A DNA stretch of 64,000 nt from Halochromatium salexigens (GTDB lineage Bacteria > Pseudomonadota > Gammaproteobacteria > Chromatiales > Chromatiaceae), in assembly GCF_016653295.1 (NCBI RefSeq), contig NZ_NHSF01000059.1, positions 140,162 to 204,161 of the forward strand. The letters run 5' to 3'. Made by a program: the position numbers and the translations under genes. The notes beneath the pieces were generated by a model. It ran no database searches and was not told the origin of the DNA. It was given only the letters and a program-made list of their open reading frames with translations. The stretch's first letter is position 1. Every line of letters starts with the position of its first letter. Shown here one piece after another: positions 40,237 through 50,910 of this stretch.

Positions 40237-40725
40237 ATGACTGAAGAGAAGAAAGCCATCCTCCATCAAGGTTCCGAGCGCAGCTCGCCGTATCCGGTTA
40301 GCCGGCTGGCGCCGGCATTTCAGGCCCCGGCTCTGGCCGAGGAGATCGAACGCGCCGAGTCCATGCTCAGCGCGCGTACGAGCGCCAAGCTGCGCGTCAT
40401 CGCCGATCAGATCAAAGCCCTTCAGGCCGAGGCACGCAAAGCCCTGGACGAGGCGCGCGACGAGCACGCGCTGACCCATGCCGAGTGCGCTTTCAAGCGT
40501 CTGCCCGGCAAGATCTACCATCTCTATCAAAGGCCTGATGGCCGCCGCTATTTCTCGATGCTGTCGCCCGAGGATTGGCGCGACGCACCGCCACATCCCT
40601 ATGTCGCCTCCTATCGGCTTGAGGCGGACTACTCTTGGACAGCACTCGAGGATCTGGATCAGTCCGACGATACGGGCGATCTGGTGCAGCAGCTATTGCG
40701 CATCGATGGTTTGGCTGGTCTTTAG
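40237..40725 (+). CDS. DUF2452 family protein
   Basis: A 162-residue protein with the conserved SPYPVSRLAPAFQAPALAEE start, an Ala/Glu-rich helix containing LRVIADQIKALQAEARK, and the motif FKRLPGKIYHLYQRPDGRRY. These match DUF2452, which is also found in eukaryotes (C1orf50-like) and has no established function. The ATG at 40237 begins the conserved region and lies 56 bases after the SDR stop, probably in the same transcript. No membrane segment or cofactor motif is visible. Confidence 0.85.
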   Translation: MTEEKKAILHQGSERSSPYPVSRLAPAFQAPALAEEIERAESMLSARTSAKLRVIADQIKALQAEARKALDEARDEHALTHAECAFKRLPGKIYHLYQRPDGRRYFSMLSPEDWRDAPPHPYVASYRLEADYSWTALEDLDQSDDTGDLVQQLLRIDGLAGL

Positions 40726-40735
40726 TCCGGCACTA

Positions 40736-41410
40736 TCAAGCCAGGCCCATCAAGCCAACCAGCTCCTCGCTGCTCATCACATGACAATAGATCATGTTGA
40801 TGATCGCCAGCTCTTGCTCGTGCAATGCGTCGGTACCTGCCGCGCAGCAGTCCTCGAGTAGGATCACTTGGAAACTCTCGTCGGCGAGGCTGCGCACTGT
40901 CGATGAAACGCATTGATCGGTGTAGATGCCGGTCACGATCAGGGTGCGGATGCCCATGTTGCTCAGCAACAGGCGCAGGTTGGTGCCGGTCAGCGCGCTG
41001 TCGGTGGTCTTGGTGACTACGATCTCGCCCGGCGCCGGTGCCAGCTCCGGGATGATCTGGGAGCCTGGGCTGTCCTTGGGCATCAGCAGGTTGTTCCAGC
41101 CCGGCATCTTCTGACTCAGCGAGCGATCGCGCCCGTCCTCGAGCTGGCAGGCGATGCGGGCATGGAGCACGTCCAGGCCGTTCTCGCGAAACCGTTGTTG
41201 CAGCGCTTGCAGCCGGGGGATCACTGTAACGCGCATGCGCTCATGGAACGGCGCCCAGCGCACGCGCTCGCTCGGATCTTCATGCAGTTCCATGCCATAG
41301 TTCTGGACATCGATGCAGAGCAAGGCGGTCTCGGCATGGATGAGGACCGGATCTTCAGGCTCGGGGGCGTTGTGGTAGTAGAACGAGCGGTGAGCGGTCT
41401 TCCAGGTCAT
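40736..41410 (-). CDS. Isochorismatase-family cysteine hydrolase
   Basis: A 224-residue alpha/beta hydrolase of the isochorismatase superfamily with its Asp-Lys-Cys triad: Asp in ALLCIDVQNYGME, Lys in VVTKTTDSALTGTNL, and Cys in TGIYTDQCVSSTVRSLAD. Family members hydrolyse nicotinamide, N-carbamoyl amines, biuret or isochorismate. The extra N-terminal stretch before the first Asp resembles amidase-type members. The substrate is not assigned. The start at 41410 (MTWKTA) is preferred over an in-frame upstream start at 41443. Confidence 0.88.
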   Translation of the reverse strand: MTWKTAHRSFYYHNAPEPEDPVLIHAETALLCIDVQNYGMELHEDPSERVRWAPFHERMRVTVIPRLQALQQRFRENGLDVLHARIACQLEDGRDRSLSQKMPGWNNLLMPKDSPGSQIIPELAPAPGEIVVTKTTDSALTGTNLRLLLSNMGIRTLIVTGIYTDQCVSSTVRSLADESFQVILLEDCCAAGTDALHEQELAIINMIYCHVMSSEELVGLMGLA

Positions 41411-41587
41411 CGGGTTGGCTCCGGAGCAAGGGGTTGGCGACACGTTTACCGGGGCTGAGCGCTGCCTACTCTGCCAGAACGTCCGGTCAGCGTCATCAGT
41501 GAGCGGCCTGGGCGCGGGGCCTTGGCCGTCGGATGTTGCGCTTCTTCAATGCCATTGCGCGCGTAATCCTTAGAATTCTCCTCAGTT

Positions 41588-42616
41588 ATGTCCGATTCCG
41601 CGTTGCGGCCCCTTGGTATGTCACAGACTGCTCTCGATACCCGTCGACTTCCTCATTTCCCAATCGCCTTCTTCGCCGTGGTGATGGGCCTCTCCGGGCT
41701 GACCATCGCCTGGGAGAAGGCGTTGCACGTGTTCGCGCTCGAACTCGATGGCGTCGGGCTCGATCCCAGCCTCGGTATTGGCCTGTGGATGGCGAGCACG
41801 ACGGCGGCCATCTTCGTGCTCCTGCTGCTGTTCTATCTGGCAAAGCTGGTGGTGTATCCGAAAACGGTGCTCGAAGAGCTGCGCCACCCGGTCAAACTCA
41901 ACTTCTTTGCCGCGATCTCGATCAGCTTGTTGCTGCTCTCGATTGCCTTCTTGCCCATCGATGAGTCCATCAGCCGCCCGCTGTGGATGACCGGTGCCAG
42001 CTTGCACCTGCTGTTCACGCTCTATGTGGTCAGCGTCTGGATCCATCATGAACACTTCGAGGTCCATCACATGAACCCGGCCTGGTTCATTCCCGCCGTC
42101 GGTAATGTGTTGGTGCCAGTCGCTGGTATGCCGCTGGGATTCATCGACGTCTCCTGGTTCTTTTTCAGTATTGGCCTCCTGTTCTGGGGCCTGCTGATGA
42201 CGATTATCTTCTATCGGCTGTTGTTCCACGCTCCGATCCCTGAGCGTTTCATGCCGACGCTGTTCATCCTGATCGCGCCACCGGCGGTGGGCTTCATCGC
42301 TTACATCAAACTGGTGGGCCAGCTCGATCCGGTGGCGAAGGTGCTCTACTTCGTCGCCCTGTTCTTGACCTTGCTGCTGTTTGTCCAAGCGCGCTACTTC
42401 GCCCGCTTGCGCTTCTTCCTCTCGTGGTGGGCCTATACCTTCCCGCTCGCGGCGATCAGCATCGCCAGCATGCTGATGTTCGAGCAGGGCCAGGGTGATG
42501 TGTATCGCTGGATCGGCGCCGGGCTGCTCGCGGTCCTCACGCTCGTGGTCGCCTTCCTGCTTTTGCGCACCCTGTACGCCATCGCGCGCCATGGCATCTG
42601 CCTGCCTGGGCATTAG
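41588..42616 (+). CDS. SLAC1/TehA-family (TDT) membrane channel or transporter
   Basis: A 342-residue protein with about ten hydrophobic helices. It opens with LPHFPIAFFAVVMGLSGLT, the signature start of the tellurite-resistance/dicarboxylate transporter (TDT) family that includes TehA and plant SLAC1 anion channels. A central HHMNPAWFIPAVGNVLVPVA segment is also characteristic. Anion or malate/sulfite efflux is plausible, but the ion is not determinable. It may be co-transcribed with the small protein gene 72 bases downstream, with a GC hairpin between them. Confidence 0.92.
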   Translation: MSDSALRPLGMSQTALDTRRLPHFPIAFFAVVMGLSGLTIAWEKALHVFALELDGVGLDPSLGIGLWMASTTAAIFVLLLLFYLAKLVVYPKTVLEELRHPVKLNFFAAISISLLLLSIAFLPIDESISRPLWMTGASLHLLFTLYVVSVWIHHEHFEVHHMNPAWFIPAVGNVLVPVAGMPLGFIDVSWFFFSIGLLFWGLLMTIIFYRLLFHAPIPERFMPTLFILIAPPAVGFIAYIKLVGQLDPVAKVLYFVALFLTLLLFVQARYFARLRFFLSWWAYTFPLAAISIASMLMFEQGQGDVYRWIGAGLLAVLTLVVAFLLLRTLYAIARHGICLPGH

Positions 42617-42634
42617 CGGCGGAAATCCCTAGAG

Positions 42635-42650
42635 CCCGCCGTCCGGCGGG
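42635..42650. terminator. GC-rich intergenic hairpin downstream of the SLAC1-type gene
   Basis: CCCGCC (42635-42640) pairs with GGCGGG (42645-42650) around a GTCC loop. No T run follows, so termination is uncertain. It could instead be a processing or stability element between the two genes. Confidence 0.3.
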
Positions 42651-42688
42651 ACCTTATCCACCGCCCTTCAACCTGTTCGAGATCATCC

Positions 42689-43099
42689 ATGAAACAGACC
42701 CTTTTGCAAGAGAAATACCCGATTTACACCCTCGAAGTCAGCAAGGACGAAACCCGTTTCACGGATGTCGAGTCGGTGATTGCCTACCTGAAGACGTGCA
42801 TCGATGCGCACGAGGTTGCGCGCTACATTGGCGAGTTCGATCACCTCGAGCACACGCGCTCGTTGCCAGCCGGGCGGATCGCCGAGGGGATCGAGTCCGC
42901 GAAGCACATCCTGTTCTGCTTTGGCACCAAGCTGCTCGACCCGCATGTGATGGCGGTTCGGCCGCGCTCGATCGGCGTCGTCGATCAGGGAGATCGCTTC
43001 ATCGTGACGTTCCTCGAAGCGCCGATGCCGCCCGCGAATGAGGCCATGGAGCGTTGGGTGAAGGCACTCGTCGAACAGCCAAACCCAATAGCTGCCTGA
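42689..43099 (+). CDS. Small conserved-looking hypothetical protein
   Basis: A 136-residue soluble protein beginning MKQTLLQEKYPIYTLEV. It has regular alternation of charged helices and strands (ILFCFGTKLLDPHVMAVRPR, DRFIVTFLEAPMP), which suggests a compact alpha/beta fold. I think it belongs to a small uncharacterised family found in sulfur-oxidising and related proteobacteria, but I cannot name it with confidence. It follows the SLAC1-type gene on the same strand. Confidence 0.7.
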   Translation: MKQTLLQEKYPIYTLEVSKDETRFTDVESVIAYLKTCIDAHEVARYIGEFDHLEHTRSLPAGRIAEGIESAKHILFCFGTKLLDPHVMAVRPRSIGVVDQGDRFIVTFLEAPMPPANEAMERWVKALVEQPNPIAA

Positions 43100-43128
43100 G
43101 ATCGGACCTAAGCGAACTCGCTGCATGC

Positions 43129-43737
43129 TTAGGACGCGGCGCTCCGCGAACCGCGCTTCAGCGGCTCGCCGCAGCGCTTGCAGAGGTAGCGTTGTCCCTT
43201 CGCGACCTTATTGTGGCGGATGCTCGAGAGCCGATGCGCCATGCAGCCGCAGTGATAGTCGAAGTAGTGCAGCGTGCGTGTCTCTAAACCGCTCACATCG
43301 TAATCATGGCAGCGCGTCGGTTCGGCGCCGAGCATGCGCATGATGCGCTGCCATTCGGCTCCGTGCGGGCGGATGCCCGGACCGTGACATTGATAGGCCA
43401 GGACATGGGCGACCTCATGCGGGATCGTCTCCTCGATGAAATCGGCGCCGCCGCGCTTGAGTAGCTCGAGGTTGTAGCGGATCAGAGCGCGACCGTCTGG
43501 GCGAATGCGCACCTGGCCCGCGCTCTTGCCGCGCAGATCAAAACGGATCTCGATTCGAGTGCGTTCCAAGCGCCCTAGCAGGGCACGAGTCCGCGCCTCC
43601 GCCACCGCGATCAGATCGGCAACCGACGCGCGGCGCAGCTTGCTCGCCTCGGCCTCGACCTCGGCGTCAGCATCGGGCGACGAAGCCGGCATTGCGTTCT
43701 GGTTTTGCGTTTCGCTCACGATAGGCTTATCATTCAT
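43129..43737 (-). CDS. SprT-like zinc metalloprotease domain protein
   Basis: A 202-residue protein with the HExxH-type zinc site HEVAHVLAY and a downstream HGAEWQRIM carrying the third ligand. A C-terminal zinc knuckle YHCGCMAHRLSSI ... YLCKRCG follows. This is the SprT family layout, related to the protease of eukaryotic Spartan that removes DNA-protein crosslinks. The bacterial role is unproven. The N-terminal 40 residues are acidic and low complexity. It is divergent from the rimP leader. Confidence 0.9.
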   Translation of the reverse strand: MNDKPIVSETQNQNAMPASSPDADAEVEAEASKLRRASVADLIAVAEARTRALLGRLERTRIEIRFDLRGKSAGQVRIRPDGRALIRYNLELLKRGGADFIEETIPHEVAHVLAYQCHGPGIRPHGAEWQRIMRMLGAEPTRCHDYDVSGLETRTLHYFDYHCGCMAHRLSSIRHNKVAKGQRYLCKRCGEPLKRGSRSAAS

Positions 43738-43794
43738 TGGCTGAGATACAAGGGTTGAGTTGGCTGATGCCGCTCATCGCCTCAGGCGTGATGG

Positions 43795-43814
43795 CCCCGG
43801 TCTCGGGGTTTTTT
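43795..43814 (+). terminator. Intrinsic terminator in rimP upstream region (first)
   Basis: CCCCG pairs with CGGGG around GTCT and is followed by six T residues, a textbook rho-independent terminator reading rightwards. No plus-strand gene lies just before it, so it either ends a short leader RNA of the rimP-nusA operon or an unannotated small RNA. Confidence 0.7.
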
Positions 43815-43884
43815 CATCCGCGATCCGCTGCAGACCCCAGACGAGGCTGCTTCCGGCAGAGTCTCGCAGGGTGCTGCTCCGAAC

Positions 43885-43909
43885 AAGGGGGCCGCTGGCC
43901 CTCTTTTTT
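43885..43909 (+). terminator. Intrinsic terminator in rimP upstream region (second)
   Basis: GGGCC pairs with GGCCC around GCT. The stem can be extended outwards by A-T and G-T pairs, and is followed by a run of T. It lies about 110 bases upstream of the rimP start. Two terminators within 115 bases before a NusA operon suggest attenuation. Confidence 0.7.
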
Positions 43910-44021
43910 GTTTGCGGTCCAGCACATGCGATGGGTGCCGCGCTCGCCGTGAACTCTAGCCAGTACTCGGCCATCGCAAGCCGGGTGGACGCGATCCTAT
44001 CAGCGGTACTGAATCTTTAAG

Positions 44022-44507
44022 ATGCGACGGGCAAATGATCGACTAACAACCCTGGTGACCTCGGTCGTCGAGCCGATGGGCTACGAGACCCTTGGCGTCG
44101 AGCATGCCTCGGCTGGCAGCGGGCAAGCAGTGTTGCGAGTCTACATCGATCACGCCGACGGCATTGGCATCGAGGATTGCGAGACGGTCAGCCGGCAGCT
44201 GAGCGGTGTCCTTGATGTCGAAGATCCGATCAGCGGTCACTATGATCTCGAGGTGTCGTCGCCTGGGCTCGATCGGCCGCTGTTTACAGTCGAGCAGGTC
44301 GCTCGCTACCGCGGTCACCAGATTCGCGTGCGGCTCGAGGAAAAACGCGATGGTCGGCGCAACTTCGAAGGCGAGGTGTTGGGGGTGAGCGACGATGGTA
44401 AGCACATCGAACTCGCGCTCGACGGGGTGGCGATACAGCTGCCGGTAGAGCGGATCGAAAGTGCCCGTGTTGTGCCGGAATTCAATTTTTCACAGTCCGC
44501 TCGTTGA
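44022..44507 (+). CDS. rimP: Ribosome maturation factor RimP
   Basis: A 161-residue RimP, needed for 30S subunit maturation. The VVEPMGYETLGVEH start, the GIGIEDCETVSRQLSGVLD helix and YDLEVSSPGLDRPL motif are diagnostic. It is the first gene of the nusA-infB operon and ends 52 bases before nusA. Confidence 0.96.
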   Translation: MRRANDRLTTLVTSVVEPMGYETLGVEHASAGSGQAVLRVYIDHADGIGIEDCETVSRQLSGVLDVEDPISGHYDLEVSSPGLDRPLFTVEQVARYRGHQIRVRLEEKRDGRRNFEGEVLGVSDDGKHIELALDGVAIQLPVERIESARVVPEFNFSQSAR

Positions 44508-44559
44508 CGAACCGGATGCCGGACGGGCCGAGAGCGACCGACATCAGGGTTAGGGGCCG

Positions 44560-46062
<1,503 letters not shown>

Positions 46063-46077
46063 TCATCGGAGGTGCGA

Positions 46078-48852
46078 ATGAGTACTGAAGTCACGGTCAA
46101 GCAACTCGCGACGACGGTCGGGATCCCTGTGGAGCGGCTGCTGACGCAGCTCCAGGAAGCGGGCATCTCGGCTCAGGCCGAGAATGCCACTATTACCGAG
46201 GGTGAAAAGATCCAGCTGCTGCAGCATCTGCGGCGCAGCCACGGTAAAAAAGACGAGCCGGCTGAACAGCCGGAGAGCGAGGCGACCAGCGTGCGACGTC
46301 GGCCGGCCACCAACGATAGCCGGGCCGCGCGTCCGTCGCGGCCAGCGCCAAACCGCGGTGCGGCACCTCAGCGTGGCTCGGCGGCTCGCACGGGCAAATC
46401 GGTCAATGTCGAGGTGCGTCGTAAACGCAGCTTCGGCAAGCGCAATACGGAGACGCCGCAGCCGGCGGCCACAGTGCGCACGACACAGCGTCCCGAACCC
46501 GAACGCACTGAGGCCAAGGGTGCCTCGCCGATCGATGAGCAGCGCCGGCGCGCCGAACTCGAAGCACGTCGTGCCGAGGAGGATGCCCGCCGGCTCGCCG
46601 AGCAGGAGGCGCTCGAGACCCGCCAGCGCGAAGAGGCACGGCGCAAGGCCGAGGCCGATGCGCGCGCCAAGGCCGAGGCTGAACAGCGCCGCAAGGCCGA
46701 GGAAGAGCAGGCGCGAGCGCGCGCGGAGGCACCGACGGCAAGGTATGAAGCCACGGAGCCAGACGAAGCGATGCCGGTTCCAGCCGCTGATGCGGGCGAG
46801 AGCGAGAGCGAGACCGAACAGCAGCGCGATGAACGGCGCAAGGCGGCGAAGAAACACGCCGAGCGCAGCGAGAAGGAACGCCTAGAGCGCGAGCGCGAGC
46901 GCGCCGAGAAAGATCGCAAGGCCGCCCGCAAGGAACCGACGCGGACCAAGAAGCATGATCCCACCACAGCGCTCGAGGAAGAGACCTCGGAAGAGGCCGT
47001 GATCACGCGCCCCTCGGTGCGTCGGCGCAAGAAGCCGGGCAAGCCGCAGCTGCAGGACAAGCACGGCTTCCAGCGGCCAACCGCACCGGTGGTGCGCGAG
47101 GTCGAGGTGCCGGAGACGATCTCGGTCGGCGATCTCGCCGCGCGCATGTCGGTCAAGGCCGGTCAGGTCATCAAGGAGCTGTTCAAGCAGGGCATGATGG
47201 TCACCATCAACCAGACGCTCGATCGCGATACCGCGATGCTGGTCGTCGAGGAGATGGGCCACAAGGCGGTCGAGGCCAAGGAAGAGGATGCCGAAGATGC
47301 GCTGATGGCCTTGCTGGAAGAAGAAGTCGGTCAGGCCGAGGCCCAGTCGCGCCCACCGGTGGTGACCATCATGGGCCATGTCGACCACGGCAAGACCTCG
47401 CTGCTGGACTACATCCGCCGCGCCAAGGTCGCTGCTGGCGAGGCCGGTGGCATCACTCAGCACATCGGCGCCTATCACGTCGAGACCGAGCGCGGCACCG
47501 TCTCATTTTTGGATACCCCGGGCCATGCCGCCTTCTCGGCCATGCGCGCGCGTGGTGCCAAGGCCACCGACATCGTGATCCTGGTGGTGGCCGCCGATGA
47601 TGGGGTTATGCCACAAACCATCGAGGCAATCCAGCACTCGAAGGCGGCCGGGGTGCCGGTGGTGGTGGCCGTGAACAAGATGGACAGGCCCGATGCCAAC
47701 CCGGATCGGGTGATGCAGGAGCTGACCCACCATGAGCTGGTGCCGGAGGAATGGGGCGGCGATACCATCCTGGTCAAGGTCTCGGCTAAGACCGGTGATG
47801 GCATCGACGATCTGCTCGACGCCGTGCTGCTGCAATCCGAGGTGCTGGAGCTGAAGGCGCCGGTCGAGGGGACGGCCCACGGCACCATCGTCGAATCGAG
47901 CCTGGAGAAGGGCCGCGGCACGGTTGCCACCGTGCTGGTGCAATCCGGCACGCTGCGGGTGGGCGATATGATCGTCAGCGGCGCCGAGCACGGCCGGGTG
48001 CGGGCGATGTTCGATGAGCTGGGGCGCTCGGTGAAGAGCGCCGGCCCCTCGATCCCGGTACAGGTGTTGGGTCTCTCGGGCTCGCCGAATGCCGGCGATG
48101 ACGTGATTGCCGTCACCGACGAGAAACGGGCGCGCGAGGTCGCCGAGCTGCGCCGCGAGCGCGATCGGCAGACGCGCATGGATGAGCAACGCGGCGCGAA
48201 TCTCGATCAGCTGTTCTCGCAGCTCAAGGAAGGCGACCTCAAGAGCGTCAACATCATCCTCAAGGCCGATGTGCAGGGCAGCGTCGAGGCGCTCAAGGAA
48301 TCCCTGGTCAAGCTCAGCAACGATGAGGTCAAGGTCGCCGTGGTCGCCTCTGGTGTCGGCGGCATCACCGAGTCGGACGCCAACCTGGCGGTGACCTCCA
48401 ACGCCATCGTCCTTGGCTTCAACGTCCGCGCCGATGCCGCGTCGCGGCGGGTGATCGAAGAGCAAGGGCTCGACCTGCGCTATTATTCGGTGATCTACGA
48501 GCTGATCGATGACGTCAAGAAGGCCATCTCCGGTCTGCTCAGCCCGATCGTCACCGAGGAGATTATCGGCTTGGCGCAGGTGCGCGACGTGTTCCGCTCG
48601 TCGAAGTTTGGCGCCATCGCTGGCTGCATGGTGATCGAGGGCGTGATCCGCCGCAACAGTCCGATTCGCGTGCTGCGCAATAACGTGGTCATCTACGAGG
48701 GCGCGCTGGAATCACTGCGCCGCTATAAGGAAGACGTCAGCGAGGTCAAGAACGGCACCGAATGCGGCATCGGCGTGAAGAACTACAACGATGTGCAGCC
48801 GGGCGACCAGATCGAGGTCTTCGAGCGCAAGGAGCGGGCGCGCGAACTATGA
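46078..48852 (+). CDS. infB: Translation initiation factor IF-2
   Basis: A 924-residue IF-2, the GTPase that places fMet-tRNA on the 30S subunit. The N-terminal subdomain ([19 protein letters not shown]) is followed by a long, highly charged Ala/Glu/Arg/Lys helix (about residues 150-300). The G domain follows, with G1 GHVDHGKT at residue 433, DTPGHAAF and NKMD. The C-terminal initiator-tRNA domain is intact. The ATG at 46078 has GGAGG seven bases upstream; the GTG at 46072 is less likely. Confidence 0.98.
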   Translation: MSTEVTVKQLATTVGIPVERLLTQLQEAGISAQAENATITEGEKIQLLQHLRRSHGKKDEPAEQPESEATSVRRRPATNDSRAARPSRPAPNRGAAPQRGSAARTGKSVNVEVRRKRSFGKRNTETPQPAATVRTTQRPEPERTEAKGASPIDEQRRRAELEARRAEEDARRLAEQEALETRQREEARRKAEADARAKAEAEQRRKAEEEQARARAEAPTARYEATEPDEAMPVPAADAGESESETEQQRDERRKAAKKHAERSEKERLERERERAEKDRKAARKEPTRTKKHDPTTALEEETSEEAVITRPSVRRRKKPGKPQLQDKHGFQRPTAPVVREVEVPETISVGDLAARMSVKAGQVIKELFKQGMMVTINQTLDRDTAMLVVEEMGHKAVEAKEEDAEDALMALLEEEVGQAEAQSRPPVVTIMGHVDHGKTSLLDYIRRAKVAAGEAGGITQHIGAYHVETERGTVSFLDTPGHAAFSAMRARGAKATDIVILVVAADDGVMPQTIEAIQHSKAAGVPVVVAVNKMDRPDANPDRVMQELTHHELVPEEWGGDTILVKVSAKTGDGIDDLLDAVLLQSEVLELKAPVEGTAHGTIVESSLEKGRGTVATVLVQSGTLRVGDMIVSGAEHGRVRAMFDELGRSVKSAGPSIPVQVLGLSGSPNAGDDVIAVTDEKRAREVAELRRERDRQTRMDEQRGANLDQLFSQLKEGDLKSVNIILKADVQGSVEALKESLVKLSNDEVKVAVVASGVGGITESDANLAVTSNAIVLGFNVRADAASRRVIEEQGLDLRYYSVIYELIDDVKKAISGLLSPIVTEEIIGLAQVRDVFRSSKFGAIAGCMVIEGVIRRNSPIRVLRNNVVIYEGALESLRRYKEDVSEVKNGTECGIGVKNYNDVQPGDQIEVFERKERAREL

Positions 48853-48973
48853 CGAGCGTTCGCCAGCAAGACCGCGCATGCTCCAGCCGTGCAGTCTCCA
48901 GCCGAGAGTGCGCCAGCCGCGCGCACCCTCGGCGGGTACGCCCTGGCAGCCAAGCGCGCTCGGGGTCGGCCCG

Positions 48974-49426
48974 ATGAGTCGCGCGCCCCAGCGCGGTTTC
49001 GATCGCGGCGAGCGCATTGGCGCGGCGATGCTGCGCGAATTGACGCAGCTGCTCAGGCGCGCCAAGGACCCCCGCCTGGGTGAGATCACCCTGCATGAGG
49101 TTCGCGTCAGCCGCGATCTGGCGCATGCGAAGGTGTATTTCACCTGCTTTCCGGCCGATGAGGCCGGCGCGGAGCAGCAACGGCTCTTGAATGGCACGCT
49201 CGCGGGCTTCCTGCGCCATGAGTTGTCGCGGACCGCGCGCCTGCGCACGGTGCCGCAGTTGCATTTCGTCCACGATGAGTCGGTCATGCGCGGCGAGCGC
49301 TTGTCCGCGCTGATCGATGAGGCGGTCGGCCAGGAGGCCGATCAGCCGCGGACCGATTCTCGGATCACCGGCGATGACGATCAGCGCGCGGATGAGGCAG
49401 CCGATGCCTCCGCGAACGAACGCTGA
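48974..49426 (+). CDS. rbfA: Ribosome-binding factor A
   Basis: A 150-residue RbfA, a cold-shock KH-fold factor for 16S rRNA 5'-end maturation. RGERIGAAMLRELTQLLRRA, then DPRLGEITLHEVRVSRDLAH and LRTVPQLHFVHDESV are typical. The C-terminal 30 residues are acidic and variable. The start at 48974 (MSRAPQ) matches the family; upstream in-frame sequence back to 48791 overlaps infB and is not conserved. Confidence 0.94.
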   Translation: MSRAPQRGFDRGERIGAAMLRELTQLLRRAKDPRLGEITLHEVRVSRDLAHAKVYFTCFPADEAGAEQQRLLNGTLAGFLRHELSRTARLRTVPQLHFVHDESVMRGERLSALIDEAVGQEADQPRTDSRITGDDDQRADEAADASANER

Positions 49427-49451
49427 ACGCACGCCCCGCACTTGGAACATC

Positions 49452-50369
49452 ATGGGTAGACGACGCAGACGGGGCCGCGAGGTCAACGGCATCCTGTTAT
49501 TGGACAAGCCTTTGGGGATCTCCTCCAATCACGCGCTACAGCGCATCAAGCGCCTGTTCGACGCGCAAAAAGCAGGCCACACCGGCAGCCTGGACCCGCT
49601 GGCGACCGGCTTGTTGCCGTTGTGTTTGGGCTATACCACCAAGTTTTCGGCCTTCCTGCTCGACGCCGATAAGCATTATCGGGTGCGGGTGCGGCTCGGC
49701 GAGACCACCGAGACTGCCGATGCCGAGGGCGAGGTCATCGCGACCGCTCCGGTCGACGACGTCACCGAGGCGCGGGTGCGCACGGTGATGGAGGGCTTCG
49801 TCGGCCTGATCGAACAGTTGCCGCCGATGTACTCGGCGGTCAAGCACGAGGGTCAGCGCCTCTATAAACTGGCGCGCGAAGGCAAGGAGGTCGAGCGCAC
49901 GCCACGCGCGATCCATATCCACAGCCTGGAGCTGGTGGAGTTCGCGCTGCCGGAGATCGAGCTGGACGTGCATTGCTCCAAAGGCACCTATGTGCGCACC
50001 CTCGCCGAGGATATCGGCAAGCAGCTCGGTTGCGGCGGTCATGTCGCGGCACTGCGCCGTACCGGTGTCGGCCCCTATCTCGAGGGCGAGACCGCGTTCG
50101 TGACCCTGGCCGAGATCGAGGCCCAGGCCGAGGAGCAGGGTGCCGAGTCGCTCGATGCGCGGCTGCTGCCGCTGGAATCGACGCTCGGGCATTGCCCGGC
50201 CGTGCGCCTCTCGGCCAACAGCGCCTTCTACCTTGGCCAAGGCCAGCCGGTGCTGGTGCCGCAGGCGCCGACCGAGGGCCTGGTGCGGCTCTATGATGTC
50301 AGTGATCACTTCCTTGGTGTAGGTGAGATCCTTGACGACGGTCGCGTGCAACCAAAGCGCCTGATCTGA
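49452..50369 (+). CDS. truB: tRNA pseudouridine(55) synthase TruB
   Basis: A 305-residue TruB that makes pseudouridine 55 in the T-loop of tRNAs. NGILLLDKPLGISSNHALQR precedes the catalytic motif GHTGSLDPLATG with Asp48. KGTYVRTLAEDIG is also present, and a PUA-like C-terminal tail follows. The ATG at 49452 (MGRRRRRGRE) is chosen; longer in-frame sequence overlaps rbfA. Confidence 0.96.
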   Translation: MGRRRRRGREVNGILLLDKPLGISSNHALQRIKRLFDAQKAGHTGSLDPLATGLLPLCLGYTTKFSAFLLDADKHYRVRVRLGETTETADAEGEVIATAPVDDVTEARVRTVMEGFVGLIEQLPPMYSAVKHEGQRLYKLAREGKEVERTPRAIHIHSLELVEFALPEIELDVHCSKGTYVRTLAEDIGKQLGCGGHVAALRRTGVGPYLEGETAFVTLAEIEAQAEEQGAESLDARLLPLESTLGHCPAVRLSANSAFYLGQGQPVLVPQAPTEGLVRLYDVSDHFLGVGEILDDGRVQPKRLI

Positions 50370-50497
50370 GGTCACCGATGCGAGGGGCCTGCCGGGGCCT
50401 CGGTTTCAAACCGGTGACGGAGTCCGTAGAATCGCGCCTCTCACAGATTCAACGCCTTGTCCCTGAAGTCATTGTTGGGGCCGGGGCACGTTCAACC

Positions 50498-50520
50498 GAC
50501 GCCATCCAAGGCGTCGTTTT
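50498..50520 (+). terminator. Hairpin with T tail just upstream of rpsO
   Basis: GACGCC pairs with GGCGTC around ATCCAA and is followed by GTTTT. It ends only six bases before the rpsO ribosome binding site AGGAG at 50526-50530. It could attenuate transcription into rpsO-pnp or take part in S15 feedback control. The short T run makes strong termination doubtful. Confidence 0.5.
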
Positions 50521-50537
50521 CCATCAGGAGTCAGACA

Positions 50538-50807
50538 ATGACAATGACCGCAGAAGAGAAACGCCAGATCGTCGAGGAACATGCGCGCGGCGCCAACGAC
50601 ACCGGCTCGCCCGAGGTGCAGGTCGCGCTGCTGACCGCCCGCATCAAGCAGCTCACCGGCCACTTCACCGAGCACAAGCAGGACCATCACTCGCGCCGTG
50701 GCCTGGTGCGCATGGTCAGCTCGCGGCGCAAGCTGCTCGACTATCTGAAGCGCAAGGATCTGGATCGCTACCGCGCGTTGATCCAGAAGCTCGGCCTGCG
50801 TCGATAA
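50538..50807 (+). CDS. rpsO: 30S ribosomal protein S15
   Basis: An 89-residue S15, exactly the usual length. The [40 protein letters not shown] and [10 protein letters not shown] segments are diagnostic. It binds the central domain of 16S rRNA early in assembly. The ATG at 50538 has AGGAG seven bases upstream. In E. coli S15 represses its own translation by binding its leader; the hairpin just before this gene may serve similarly. Confidence 0.99.
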   Translation: MTMTAEEKRQIVEEHARGANDTGSPEVQVALLTARIKQLTGHFTEHKQDHHSRRGLVRMVSSRRKLLDYLKRKDLDRYRALIQKLGLRR

Positions 50808-50876
50808 ACGCCTCTCGCTCGCTCATTCCCATGCCAGGTGCGGGCTAGCGGCTCAGGTCGCCAGCGCTCGCCCCGA

Positions 50877-50890
50877 TCCCCGTTCGGGGA
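50877..50890 (+). promoter_or_regulatory. rpsO-pnp intergenic hairpin
   Basis: A perfect inverted repeat TCCCCG-TT-CGGGGA lies 20 bases before the pnp GTG start. In E. coli this interval holds a terminator and an RNase III-cleaved stem that mediates pnp autoregulation. This hairpin is shorter, and its function is inferred from position only. Confidence 0.4.
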
Positions 50891-50910
50891 CCATCCAGAG
50901 GACCGTCCTA

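Larger units (their letters stand above)
43741..44021 (+). promoter_or_regulatory. Candidate rimP-nusA operon leader
   Basis: This 281-base non-coding interval between divergent sprT and rimP carries two intrinsic terminators in the direction of the operon. A structured rimP leader RNA is known in gammaproteobacteria, and NusA autogenously controls its operon at leader terminators in E. coli. The match to that leader family is inferred from position and terminators, not from an alignment. I found no tRNA here, although some relatives place one upstream of rimP. Confidence 0.5.

Noticed and set aside
43741-43920. A tRNA or small protein gene upstream of rimP
   Set aside because: No cloverleaf could be drawn, and the short plus frame (MPLIASGVMAP and so on) runs straight through both terminators.
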